Positions 37,344 through 46,000 of a stretch of DNA of 58,915 nucleotides are shown in pieces. A program made the translations under genes and the position numbers. Positions within the stretch are counted from its first letter, which is position 1. The number at the start of each line of letters is the position of its first letter. Source of the stretch: Flavobacteriaceae bacterium CG2_30_34_30 (GTDB lineage: Bacteria > Bacteroidota > Bacteroidia > Flavobacteriales > Flavobacteriaceae); contig MNYN01000083.1 of the NCBI GenBank assembly GCA_001873105.1, forward strand, positions 1 to 58,915, given 5' to 3'. The notes beneath the pieces were generated by a model. It had not been told where the DNA came from, did no database searches, and saw nothing but the letters and a program-made list of their open reading frames with translations.

Positions 37344-37511
37344 CTCTTTTTCTTTTTAAATACTTTATAAATATCGTAAATTAAATAATATAAACTTTTA
37401 AATAACAAGGAATTAACACATAATTTTATGTTAATTTTACTTTTACAGAACCATATAAAAGTTATTCCTTTTTTTTGTACATTGAAATTTATAACCAAAC
37501 CTTCTGTAACG

Positions 37512-37934
37512 ATGAGTAAATCCTATTCCACTATTCTGAATTTAAGAAATACCGATATAGCATTATTTGTTTTACGTGTTGGAGTCGGAATGTTAATGCT
37601 TACCCACGGAATTCCAAAATTAATGCAACTGTTTAGTTCTGAGCCTATCGCATTTGGTGATCCTATTGGGTTGGGAGTAGAGGCGAGTTTTACTTTAGTT
37701 GTTTTTGCTGAAGTTATTTGTTCCGTATTAATTCTTGTAGGATTAGGAACAAGGTTAGCTGCTATCCCTCTTGCAATTACGATGGCGGTTGCTTTCTTTG
37801 TAGTTCTTGCTCCAGACCCTTTTCAACGAAAAGAAATGGCTTTGATGTATTTGATTATTTATCTGGTTTTATTTTTAACAGGTAGTGGAAAGTTTTCCTT
37901 AGATCATTATTTTTTAAAACGAAAACAAAAATAA
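37512..37934 (+). CDS. DoxX family membrane protein
   Basis: 140 residues from the ATG at 37512; an upstream ATG at 37428 adds 28 residues of AT-rich, unlikely sequence. Four transmembrane helices are seen, with FVLRVGVGMLMLTHGIPKLMQL at the start and LVVFAEVICSVLILVGLGTRLAAIPLA in the middle, the standard DoxX signature. It differs in sequence from the DoxX-like protein at 10030-10401. The likely role is a quinone-linked or oxidative-stress membrane protein, by family only. Monocistronic. Confidence 0.85.
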   Translation: MSKSYSTILNLRNTDIALFVLRVGVGMLMLTHGIPKLMQLFSSEPIAFGDPIGLGVEASFTLVVFAEVICSVLILVGLGTRLAAIPLAITMAVAFFVVLAPDPFQRKEMALMYLIIYLVLFLTGSGKFSLDHYFLKRKQK

Positions 37935-38054
37935 TTAAACGGATTATGTAAGTTTTTATTCACACAAGCTACATATTAGCTATTCAATTTCTTTTGGCTT
38001 GATATTTGTAATAAAATTAACGCTACTTTCAGAAATGTGTTTAGAAAGATTAGT

Positions 38055-38062
38055 TAATTTTG
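38055..38062 (+). promoter_or_regulatory. -7 promoter box for the secreted protein at 38081
   Basis: TAATTTTG matches TAnnTTTG exactly and ends 18 nt before the ATG. Confidence 0.45.
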
Positions 38063-38080
38063 CCCCTAAATCTTTGATTT

Positions 38081-38740
38081 ATGAATCGGTTTTTTCTTTT
38101 ATTTTTCATCGTTATATTAAGCATAAGTGCATATGCACAAATTGATAATTCAAGTGGTTTTAGTACCCCTATAAATGCAGAAGACATTAATTCTACTTTA
38201 AACACACCATTACTTACACCAAACAAAAATACGGGATTATCTAACAATTCTAGTTTTTTAAACAAACCAGATGAAACTAAACCTCTTTCTGAAAATAAAG
38301 AAAAGAATTTTGACATGAATACAGACCATGGTTTGATGACTAAAAAATTTGACTACAAGCCAAGTTGGTTAACTAAAGACAATGAAATTAGTGAAGAATT
38401 TAGTAAAGGACAACTTTTAGGAACGTTTGGCACAAAAAGTAAATATGTAGAAATTCTTTGCAGAGACCACCAATATGTGGATGGTGATAAAGTGAGTATT
38501 CTTATTAACGATCACGTGATTGTACATACCGTAAATTTAAGAGCAGATTTTCAACGATTTGTAATCGACTTACAAGAAGGCAGAAATGTTATACAATTTT
38601 TAGCTCTAAACCAAGGCACTTCCGGTCCGAATACAGCCCACTTCAAGATGTATGATGAAAACAATAATTTACTTACCGAAAACCAATGGAATTTAAATAC
38701 CGGTGTTAAAGCAAGTATGGTTGTTTTTAAAGAAAATTAA
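38081..38740 (+). CDS. secreted protein of unknown function
   Basis: 219 residues. Signal peptide about 1-20 (cut near AYAQ), a low-complexity Ser/Thr/Asn-rich linker (about 21-75), and a C-terminal domain (about 105-219) with regular beta strands: SKYVEILCRDHQYVDGDKV, SILINDHVIVHTVNL, RFVIDLQEGRNVIQFLAL, TAHFKMYDENNNL. The strand pattern resembles a jelly-roll or carbohydrate-binding sandwich. No catalytic motif is visible. I do not recognise the family. Probably periplasmic or extracellular. Confidence 0.75.
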   Translation: MNRFFLLFFIVILSISAYAQIDNSSGFSTPINAEDINSTLNTPLLTPNKNTGLSNNSSFLNKPDETKPLSENKEKNFDMNTDHGLMTKKFDYKPSWLTKDNEISEEFSKGQLLGTFGTKSKYVEILCRDHQYVDGDKVSILINDHVIVHTVNLRADFQRFVIDLQEGRNVIQFLALNQGTSGPNTAHFKMYDENNNLLTENQWNLNTGVKASMVVFKEN

Positions 38741-39023
38741 TTCTTCAATCTCTTTATTTTTAAATAAATACCTTGGTTTAAAAATCGATTTTTTAAATTT
38801 ATTCCCCATGTCATTCTATTAAAACCTTCATCAATAAATAGGTTTTTATAAATTTCTGACTTGACGTGATTTGGACATTTATTTTTGTTCTTGAATTAAG
38901 AAAAGCTAAATCTTTCCATATAATAATTTAAAAGAAATAAGCTAAGAGACTTGCATTTTATTAAAAATCTGTAATTTTTTAATAAAAAATCCGACTAATA
39001 AAATTAATAAAAACAAATAAAGT

Positions 39024-39599
39024 ATGTCTAACAACACATTTAAAATCGGATTAAATTCAATAACTCTTGAAACTGCTAATGAACAGCAAAAAGCGTTATT
39101 AGAAAGAGCTAAGAAAGGTGCTGGCATGATACCTAATATGTATAAAAACATGGTAAATCTGCCCGGATTGCAAGACACTTATGATACTGGATATGCCTAT
39201 TTTAGAAAAGAAGCCGGTTTCACGCCAGCGGAGCAGGAAGTGGTTTTTGTAACCATAAGCATGGCAAATGAGTGCGGTTATTGTGCAGCTGCGCATAGCT
39301 TTTTAGCTGATAATGTTTCTAAAACCCCGGTAGAAGTTACCAATGCAATTCGAGATGGTATTGAAATTCCGGACACAAAACTAAAAGCACTCTCCAACTT
39401 CACTAAAATTATGTTTGAGAGTAGAGGAAATCCAACAACAGCACAAGCAAAAGCTTTTTTAGATGCAGGATATTCTGAAAAAAATATCTTAGGTATAATA
39501 TTAGCAATATCGGTAAAAACCATTAGCAACTATGCAAACCACATATTTCATACAGAAATAGATGATGTTTTTAGTGGCAGAAAATTAGAAACTGCTTAA
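39024..39599 (+). CDS. carboxymuconolactone decarboxylase/AhpD-like protein
   Basis: 191 residues, all-helical AhpD-like fold. The redox motif C84-x-x-C87 with H91 (ECGYCAAAHSF) is intact, so it can act as a thiol-disulfide or peroxide-reducing enzyme of the alkylhydroperoxidase AhpD core type. Cytosolic. It has a terminator of its own and is followed by the DUF3179 gene. A second AhpD-like protein is at 44535-45095, only distantly similar outside the motif. Confidence 0.88.
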   Translation: MSNNTFKIGLNSITLETANEQQKALLERAKKGAGMIPNMYKNMVNLPGLQDTYDTGYAYFRKEAGFTPAEQEVVFVTISMANECGYCAAAHSFLADNVSKTPVEVTNAIRDGIEIPDTKLKALSNFTKIMFESRGNPTTAQAKAFLDAGYSEKNILGIILAISVKTISNYANHIFHTEIDDVFSGRKLETA

Positions 39600-39624
39600 A
39601 AATTTAAATAATTTTTAAAAAACC

Positions 39625-39662
39625 GGCTAACTGAAATAGATATATTTTAGTTAGCCTTTTTT
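39625..39662 (+). terminator. terminator after the AhpD-like gene
   Basis: GGCTAACT (39625-39632) pairs with AGTTAGCC (39649-39656) as a perfect 8-bp stem, followed by six T residues. Confidence 0.8.
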
Positions 39663-39763
39663 GTATGTAAACCAGTTTTATCTTTTCTTGAATAAAGAGT
39701 ATCTGGAGAATATATTCTGAATTTAATAACATTTCCTATTTCTTATTTTAAAACTAATAATTT

Positions 39764-40693
39764 ATGAAGACACATATATGGTTTTTAGCCTTAATTATTT
39801 TGCAGCTCAACAGTAAAGCTCAAAATAAAAATGGATTTGATATAAGCAATTCCATACTGCCAAAATCAGAAATTAAAGGTGGTGGTCCGCCAAAAGATGG
39901 AATTCCATCTATTAATTTACCAAAGTTTTTAAATACTCAGGAATCACCACTTTCACCTCAAGATAGGGTTTTGGGCGTTTACCTTAATGGCATAGCAAAA
40001 GCGTATCCCATAAAAATTCTTAACTATCACGAAATTGTAAATGATTATTTTAATGAAAAGCCGGTAGTAATTACCTATTGTCCACTTTGTGGAAGTGGAT
40101 TAGCCTTTGATGCTAAAATAAAAAATAAGCCTGCTACATTTGGGGTATCCGGTCTCTTATATAATAGCGATGTGTTACTTTATGATAGAGAAACCGAATC
40201 TTTGTGGTCACAATTACTATACCGAGCAGTTTCCGGACCAATGGTTGGAGCCTCCTTGCAAATAATACCAATTGAGATGACCACCTGGAAAGATTGGAAA
40301 GAATCTTATCCAAATACATTAGTCCTCTCGGAAGAAACTGGGTTTTATAGAAACTATAACCAAAATCCTTATCCGGGATACGATACTTCTTCACAACTTT
40401 ATTTTTCTGTAAATCATACCGACGATCGTTTTCAGGCAAAAGAAACGATTATAGGTATAGAGATTGGCCATACGTTTAAGGCGTATCCTTTTTCAGAATT
40501 AGAAAAAGTAGGGGATAGTATTCTTATGGATACTCTACAAGGCAAGACATTAAAAATAAAATATTCCTCAACTTCTAAAAGTGCTGTAATTCTTGATTTA
40601 CAAGATAATATTTTACCATCAGTTACCAGTTTTTGGTTTGCATGGATGGCATTTCATCCTGATTCTGAAGTATATTTTTTGAAACAAAAATAG
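39764..40693 (+). CDS. DUF3179 domain protein, exported
   Basis: 309 residues with a signal peptide (about 1-19). The DUF3179 core includes YPIKILNYHEIVND (81-94), VVITYCPLCGSGLAFD (101-116, with C106/C109), a central SLWSQLLYRAVSGPM block and a C-terminal FWFAWMAFHPD. The CPLC pair may bind a metal or be redox-active. The family's biochemical function is not established. It follows the AhpD-like gene but is separated from it by a terminator. Confidence 0.85.
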   Translation: MKTHIWFLALIILQLNSKAQNKNGFDISNSILPKSEIKGGGPPKDGIPSINLPKFLNTQESPLSPQDRVLGVYLNGIAKAYPIKILNYHEIVNDYFNEKPVVITYCPLCGSGLAFDAKIKNKPATFGVSGLLYNSDVLLYDRETESLWSQLLYRAVSGPMVGASLQIIPIEMTTWKDWKESYPNTLVLSEETGFYRNYNQNPYPGYDTSSQLYFSVNHTDDRFQAKETIIGIEIGHTFKAYPFSELEKVGDSILMDTLQGKTLKIKYSSTSKSAVILDLQDNILPSVTSFWFAWMAFHPDSEVYFLKQK

Positions 40694-40934
40694 CTTCTTT
40701 GTAAGTATTGCGAATTAACTTTTAATTGGAATTTATACTTTTAAGATAGGTGTTGGGCTAGAAATAAGGAGAGAAAGGTGTTTAGGCAAAGATTGTATTT
40801 ATAGAAAACTTATTTCTTTTGTTTAAAGATTTCTAATTATTAAAAAGAAAAGAATAAAAGCTTAACCTTAAGTTAGGTTATGTAATAAAATTGCATAAAC
40901 AAATGGGATCGTGCTAATACTTTTATAAAAGATG

Positions 40935-41423
40935 CTAGTATTGAATTTGTTTTCTATATTTAATTGTGGAAGGTGCTACACCAAATTCTTCGGTTACTAA
41001 ATCACCAATATGTTGTTCTATCAAACCCACTTTAATAAGTGCCTGATGGTGAATGCTGTGTTCTAAATTATAAAGAAGCTCTCTTTCAATGCTTGTATCC
41101 ATAGCATAACTTTCAATTTCAAGAAACAATCGTTGGTTTAGGTTTAATGTTGTTAGTTGATTTTTGATTTCCATAATTTTATTGATGGCAAATTTTCTAT
41201 TGGTTTCAATTTCTAGATTTCTTTCTCTGTTGCCGTAATTTATTTTTTGTTTTGAAGCACCAAAAAGTAAGCAAACATAAAATTCTACTACATGTCTTAA
41301 ATGTTGGCCAATGGAAGCACCCGAGAGTATTTCGGACTTATGATGGTATTGCTCATCTGTTAATTTAAGCAAAAGATCCTGAAGCTCTGTCAGGTTTATA
41401 TTACAATCTTTTATCATTTTCAA
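40935..41423 (-). CDS. DinB family protein
   Basis: 162 residues, four-helix-bundle DinB/YfiT-like fold. Candidate metal-ligand histidines are in ASIGQHLRHVVEFY (about 41-44) and LLYNLEHSIHHQALI (122-126), the His triad pattern of this family. Many members are thiol transferases (bacillithiol or mycothiol type) and some are DNA-damage-inducible. Bacillithiol use is known in some Bacteroidota, so a thiol-transferase role is plausible but inferred. Cytosolic, transcribed away from the YceI gene's terminator. Confidence 0.8.
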   Translation of the reverse strand: MKMIKDCNINLTELQDLLLKLTDEQYHHKSEILSGASIGQHLRHVVEFYVCLLFGASKQKINYGNRERNLEIETNRKFAINKIMEIKNQLTTLNLNQRLFLEIESYAMDTSIERELLYNLEHSIHHQALIKVGLIEQHIGDLVTEEFGVAPSTIKYRKQIQY

Positions 41424-41455
41424 GAGGTGGTGTTTAATATCCCCAAAGTTACAAA

Positions 41456-41487
41456 AAGTAGCCGAGATATATTTTTCCCGACTACTT
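41456..41487 (-). terminator. terminator after the YceI gene
   Basis: Minus-strand AAGTAGTCG (41487-41479) pairs with CGGCTACTT (41464-41456) as a 9-bp stem with one G-U pair, followed by TTT. It lies 39 nt after the YceI stop codon. Confidence 0.6.
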
Positions 41488-41526
41488 ATCTTATAACTTT
41501 TTCATTATAAAGGGGATTATTGTTAA

Positions 41527-42090
41527 TTACTGTTTGTATTTTGCTACTACGGTAACCTCTACAGTTTTAGCAATGTTTGTAGATGGTTTCCCTTTAGAAA
41601 AACCAATTTCATGATCCGCTAAAGTGGTATTAAATTTTGAATTCAATAATATTTCACTTCCTTTTACTTCAAAAGTAACATTTTCTGTCACTGGTTTTGT
41701 AACCCCATTGATGGTTAAATCGCCGGTAACGGTGGCATTGTAAACACCATCTTTATTAAAATTTACTGCTTCTAAGTTGTCTAACTTACCTTTTAAAGTA
41801 GCTTTCGGATTTTTTGAAGTATCTAAAAATTTATCACTGTTAAAGTGCTTTTGCATTAGGGCTTTTTCAAATTCAAAACTTTGCATTGGAACTGAAAAAA
41901 CGATTTCACCGGTAGATGCATTTAAAGTACTTACAGATTTAAAATTATTAGATTCAATATCTTCTGCAGGGGTAGTGGAGAAGAATTTGATGTGTGTTTC
42001 AGAGCTAACTAATTTGTCGCCTGATTGTGCAAATGCTGTAGTAAGAGTTACTACGGTCATTAAAAACATTAAAATTGCTGAATTTTTCAT
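41527..42090 (-). CDS. YceI family periplasmic protein
   Basis: 187 residues with a signal peptide (about 1-21). The mature part is a lipocalin-like beta-barrel, including TGEIVFSVPMQSFEFEKALM, MQKHFNSDKFLDTSKNPKA and GVYNATVTGDLTINGVTKPV, typical of YceI proteins that bind isoprenoid-like lipids such as polyprenols or quinones. Periplasmic. The OB-fold protein gene lies 33 nt upstream on the same strand and the two are probably an operon. Confidence 0.9.
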   Translation of the reverse strand: MKNSAILMFLMTVVTLTTAFAQSGDKLVSSETHIKFFSTTPAEDIESNNFKSVSTLNASTGEIVFSVPMQSFEFEKALMQKHFNSDKFLDTSKNPKATLKGKLDNLEAVNFNKDGVYNATVTGDLTINGVTKPVTENVTFEVKGSEILLNSKFNTTLADHEIGFSKGKPSTNIAKTVEVTVVAKYKQ

Positions 42091-42123
42091 AGGTATTTAC
42101 GTGTTAAAATTAATTAAAAAAGA

Positions 42124-42600
42124 TTATTTATTATTTATTAAACTACATTTATCAAGAAGTACATTTTCATACATGTCTAAATCTTCATTGTATTCTGCTC
42201 CAGAGCGTATCACTCCTTTTATGGTTAGAGTTTGTCCTATGACTATAGGAGTTTCTTCTATAAAATCTAATGGAAATGTACAACTTACTCCGGATTTTGA
42301 TTCATTGGATTGTAAAAGCACTACTTTTTGACCATTAAAATCGGTGTCTATTTTTGCTACGGTTCCGGTTATTTCTAAAACTTTGGATTCGCCTTCTGCG
42401 TCTAAATATTTTTTATTTGCAGCATCCTTATCGTTAAGATATTCCTGTACAATTTCATTTGCAGATAATAAATAGTCCGACTTGGTGTTTTGCACATCTC
42501 GGTGTGGCATATTAAATAAGTATAGTCCAGTACCTATTCCTATTACCAATAAAACACCTATTGTTATTAGAGTGGTTTTTATGATTTTTCTTCTTGTCAT
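42124..42600 (-). CDS. membrane-anchored OB-fold (tRNA_anti-like) protein
   Basis: 158 residues: a basic N-terminus, one transmembrane anchor (about 9-30), and a C-terminal OB-fold (about 70-155) with VLEITGTVAKIDTDFNGQ, VVLLQSNESKSGVSCTF, TLTIKGVIRSG and a closing VLLDKCSLI. This fits the 'tRNA_anti-like' group, small OB domains whose ligands are mostly unknown. It has no lipobox and is anchored by its N-terminal helix. It lies directly upstream of the YceI gene. Function unknown. Confidence 0.75.
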   Translation of the reverse strand: MTRRKIIKTTLITIGVLLVIGIGTGLYLFNMPHRDVQNTKSDYLLSANEIVQEYLNDKDAANKKYLDAEGESKVLEITGTVAKIDTDFNGQKVVLLQSNESKSGVSCTFPLDFIEETPIVIGQTLTIKGVIRSGAEYNEDLDMYENVLLDKCSLINNK

Positions 42601-43100
42601 TTTTATTCTATTTGATTGGAATTATTTAATTAATAATTTTATGAGGTAATAGTCTTAAAAAGGTTTCTTTACTAACAAAATTTTTATTTTATTTTAATTT
42701 TCTCTATGTATTCCGAAAAATTAATTGTTGATTATTTATGTTAAAATGTTTGTTTTTAAAGGATTGTATGCTTTATAATTTAAAAGCATATTTAAGTTTG
42801 CTAAAAAAATGCAGAAAAATAAATTGGTGGGAGAGATTTAATTTGGAGGGTATTACTTATAAAATAAAAAATAATTCCTAAAATAAAATGAGTTTGAAAT
42901 AATGTAAATGAGTAAAAAGTTAAGATGCTATATACTTTTTCATTTTCGATAATCTTTGTTATCTGCTATATGATAGATATACAATGTTTTTTTCTCAAAT
43001 TGGTTTTCATGAAAATTATACATTCTACTTAATAAAAAGGATTCGTTTAAAAATGGATGGTAGTGGCTAAAACGAATAAAGAAGTCGATTATTTACGTTT
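42601..43100. other. 500-nt AT-rich gap with no recognisable feature
   Basis: Between the OB-fold gene and the FAD disulfide reductase gene. I see no ORF with a start, no strong inverted repeat, no exact promoter box in a useful place and no tRNA-like segment. It is the longest empty gap in the window and may hold a decayed gene or an unstructured regulatory region. Confidence 0.5.
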
Positions 43101-44468
43101 TTAATCTAAAGGTTTTGGGTGCTCCAGCATAGTAGGAAGTAATTCACTTACGGTTGGGTGTATGTGTATGGCGTCTCTAATAACTGAATAGGGTGCTTTA
43201 GCATACATTTGGTCTATGATGGTATGAATATATTCATCTGCTCCGGTGCCTAAAAATGTTGCACCTAAAATTTTATCGGTTGCAGTTTCCACATAAATTT
43301 TGAGCATTCCTTGGGTTTCCCCCATTTCTTTGGCTCTTGCTATTTTTGACATCGGTCTGCTAGCTACTTTTGCGTTAATTCCGGCATTTTTTATGTCAGT
43401 TTCATTCATTCCTACTCTTGCAAGTGGAGGATCAATAAAAGCGGCATAACATAAAAATCGGTCAGATAGATACCTTTTTTTTGTTTCAAAAAGATGGGAA
43501 TTTACAATTTGAAAATCGTTGTATGCGGTATGCGTAAATGCGCCCTGCCCATTACAATCTCCCAATGCCCAAATGTGTTTTATATTGGTTTGAAGTTGGT
43601 CATTTACCTTAATATATCCTCTTTTATCTGTTTCTATTGCTGCTTTACCTAAGCCCAAATCATCGGTATTGGGTATTCTTCCGGTGGCAAGTAAAATATG
43701 AGAGCCTTTTATTGTAGGGCTACCTGTTGAACAATTTGCGGTAACTTCTATTTGGTTTCCAGATTTCTTTGCACTGATGCAGTCGGATTGTAACTGAATA
43801 TGTATGCCTTCCTTTTTGAAAATTTCAGCAATGGCTTTACCAAATTCAGGGTCTTCATTTTTTAGAAGATAATCGCCGCGATCCAAAATAGTTACTTTAC
43901 TGCCAAAGCGACGAAACATTTGCCCGAATTCCAGTCCTATATACCCACCGCCCACAATAATAAGGTGTTCAGGTATTTCTTCTAAGTCTAATATAGTTTC
44001 ATTAGTTAAAAAAGGGGTCTCTTTAAAACCATCAGGTATTCTTGGTTTTCCTCCTACGTTGATATATATCTTTTCAGCGGTATAAATTTTACCGTTAACT
44101 TCCACAGAATGTGAATCGGTAAATCGACCTTTTCCTCTTATTAGGGTTATGTTTTCAATGCTGCTAAACATTTCTTCCAGACCGCTTCTTGAATCTTGTA
44201 TTATTTTATCTTTTCGTTCTTTTATTTTTTTTAGATTAATATGAACGCTTCCATTTATTTCTACACCTAAATCAGTGCTATTATTAGCAATAAAAGCTCT
44301 TCTTGCACTTGCTACATAGGCTTTTGTAGGAGTGCAACCAACGTTTACACATGTGCCTCCAAGACTTCCTTTTTCAAGGATTGCAACGTTGAGTCCGTTT
44401 TTTGCTAGACTAGCTGCCAAAGAGGGCCCTGCTTGCCCTGTGCCAATAATAATTGCATCAAATTTCAT
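43101..44468 (-). CDS. FAD-dependent class I disulfide oxidoreductase (MerA/RclA-like)
   Basis: 455 residues. FAD-binding GTGQAG (about 9-14), redox disulfide C40/C45 in GGTCVNVGCTPTKA, NAD(P)-binding VGGGYIGLEFG, and a C-terminal dimerisation domain with IHIHPTVSELLPTML (the catalytic His motif). There is no N-terminal HMA domain and no C-terminal vicinal cysteine pair, so it is not a true mercuric reductase despite the usual label. RclA-like or uncharacterised paralogues are closer. Last gene of the redox operon on this strand. Substrate unknown. Confidence 0.88.
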   Translation of the reverse strand: MKFDAIIIGTGQAGPSLAASLAKNGLNVAILEKGSLGGTCVNVGCTPTKAYVASARRAFIANNSTDLGVEINGSVHINLKKIKERKDKIIQDSRSGLEEMFSSIENITLIRGKGRFTDSHSVEVNGKIYTAEKIYINVGGKPRIPDGFKETPFLTNETILDLEEIPEHLIIVGGGYIGLEFGQMFRRFGSKVTILDRGDYLLKNEDPEFGKAIAEIFKKEGIHIQLQSDCISAKKSGNQIEVTANCSTGSPTIKGSHILLATGRIPNTDDLGLGKAAIETDKRGYIKVNDQLQTNIKHIWALGDCNGQGAFTHTAYNDFQIVNSHLFETKKRYLSDRFLCYAAFIDPPLARVGMNETDIKNAGINAKVASRPMSKIARAKEMGETQGMLKIYVETATDKILGATFLGTGADEYIHTIIDQMYAKAPYSVIRDAIHIHPTVSELLPTMLEHPKPLD

Positions 44469-44534
44469 AAATATAATAAGTTTTTGGTGTAAAGAAAGAA
44501 TGGAGTTTTAAGTAAAAAATAACAATATACTGTA

Positions 44535-45095
44535 TTAGTATTTATAATTTTTACCACCGTCAGTCTCTAACGAAACGCCTAAGGTTAAAACCATTCTGTT
44601 TACAAAATTAAAATAAGAAACCACTAAGGTAGCATCTAAAATGGCAGAATCGCTTAAATTAAGAGTTTTTAACTTCTGGGTGATATCATCTTGATTGTTT
44701 GTTTCAGGATGTAGGGTAAGGGTTTTTGCAAATTCACATAGAGCCATCTCTTTTTCTGAAAGAGCAAGCTTATGAAAGTTGCTTTTTAAGAGAGCTACTT
44801 TTTCCAAATCTTTCCAGTAATGAAGCAAGGCACTCCCGTGGTGGGTAGCGCAATAACTACATTGATTTGCAACCGAAACCACGACAGCAATCATTTCGCG
44901 TTGGGCTCGCGATAGTTCCGATTTTGAAAACATAATTTCCATGTATAAATCAATATGTTTAACAATACTTTCCGGTCTTAAGCTTTGTATTTTATGCACT
45001 TCTGCAAGTTGCCCTCGTTTTTGCTCAATTTCTTTATAAATTTCTTTAAGTCTTCCTTCGGCATTTTCCGGTTGAATTACGTGTATTCTAGTCAT
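44535..45095 (-). CDS. AhpD-like peroxidase-related protein
   Basis: 186 residues, all-helical. Redox centre C79-x-x-C82 with H86 in QCSYCATHHGSAL, as in the peroxidase-related CMD subfamily. Cytosolic. It lies 66 nt upstream of the FAD disulfide reductase gene and 70 nt downstream of the formate/nitrite channel gene, so it is probably part of their operon. One arrangement is that the flavoenzyme recycles the CxxC of this protein, by analogy with Lpd-AhpD pairs, but nothing in the sequence proves it. Confidence 0.88.
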   Translation of the reverse strand: MTRIHVIQPENAEGRLKEIYKEIEQKRGQLAEVHKIQSLRPESIVKHIDLYMEIMFSKSELSRAQREMIAVVVSVANQCSYCATHHGSALLHYWKDLEKVALLKSNFHKLALSEKEMALCEFAKTLTLHPETNNQDDITQKLKTLNLSDSAILDATLVVSYFNFVNRMVLTLGVSLETDGGKNYKY

Positions 45096-45165
45096 ATTTT
45101 TGTTCGTTTGGTTTAGATTTATAAAAGGGGACTTTTAAAGTAAAAAGTCTCTAAATTTAAGCAAA

Positions 45166-45972
45166 TTATTTTTTGCGATGGGAGCTAAGGGCATACCAAA
45201 AAGGAAGTGCTACCAGAAAAGTACCACCTAATATATTGCCAATTGCTGCGGGAATTAAGTTCCATAAAATTGCATTTTCCCAGCCAGGTCCATTCCCGGT
45301 AGGCATTATCAAAGAAAAATAACCCATATTTGCCGGACTGTGTTGGAAGTTTGCTGCCACAAATAAGCTTACCGCTAAAAAAATAGGCAGGTATTTTCCA
45401 ATAATAGTTTTTCCCATAAGCGCAAAAACAGCTGCCATTCCCACTAGCCAGTTACCAAACATACCAGAAACTACCGCTTGAAACCAATGATGGGCATCGT
45501 GACCGCGGTAATAGTACATTTTTTTTTCAATAATATGCGAAAGGCCCTCCATAACATCTGGAGGATATTGTTGTGCATAATGTATTAATTGACCCGCAAT
45601 ATAAGCCCCAATAATATTCCCTAAAATAGCAACAAACCAAAATTTAAGTGCTCCTAAAGCAAGTTGTTTTGTGGTGCAATGTAATAATGAAGCCGGTAAA
45701 ACAACATTTGTCTCAGTAAACAAGAGGGCACCGGAAAGAATTACCATAAAAAATCCGACCGAAAAACCAAATCCTTGAAGAAGAAGTACTAATCCGGTGG
45801 TTTTTACTCCTGCTGAAATTAATACTGAAAACAGGGCGCCAAAAGTAATAAAAGCACCCGCCATAATAGAGAGCGTTAATGCTTTTAAAAAGGTGAAACC
45901 TTGAATGTTTTTCCAAGTTTCCTTGCTCATTTCACTTATTACGTTGTGTACATCTAAAAAACGGTTTTTCAT
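45166..45972 (-). CDS. formate/nitrite transporter (FNT) family channel
   Basis: 268 residues from the ATG at 45972. A longer frame to 46083 overlaps the upstream gene by 83 nt and its extra residues are unlike FNT proteins. Six helices are present, with ALTLSIMAGAFITFGALFSV in the first, EATNVVLPAS-like loop residues (ETNVVLPASLL) at the selectivity region, and NWLVGMAAVFALMGKTIIGKYLPIF. FNT proteins pass small monovalent anions such as formate, nitrite or hydrosulfide. The substrate cannot be called. It sits 28 nt after the flavodoxin-like gene. Confidence 0.88.
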   Translation of the reverse strand: MKNRFLDVHNVISEMSKETWKNIQGFTFLKALTLSIMAGAFITFGALFSVLISAGVKTTGLVLLLQGFGFSVGFFMVILSGALLFTETNVVLPASLLHCTTKQLALGALKFWFVAILGNIIGAYIAGQLIHYAQQYPPDVMEGLSHIIEKKMYYYRGHDAHHWFQAVVSGMFGNWLVGMAAVFALMGKTIIGKYLPIFLAVSLFVAANFQHSPANMGYFSLIMPTGNGPGWENAILWNLIPAAIGNILGGTFLVALPFWYALSSHRKK

Positions 45973-46000
45973 AAGTAAATCTTGTTGAATAAAACTGTGA

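Noticed and set aside
40863-40880. Short palindrome TAACCT-N6-AGGTTA as an operator
   Set aside because: Only six base pairs, in an AT-rich gap, more than 500 nt from the start of the nearest minus-strand gene and downstream of the DUF3179 gene; expected by chance.
43101-44468. True mercuric reductase (merA)
   Set aside because: No HMA domain, no C-terminal cysteine pair and no mer operon genes; only the general disulfide oxidoreductase fold is supported.
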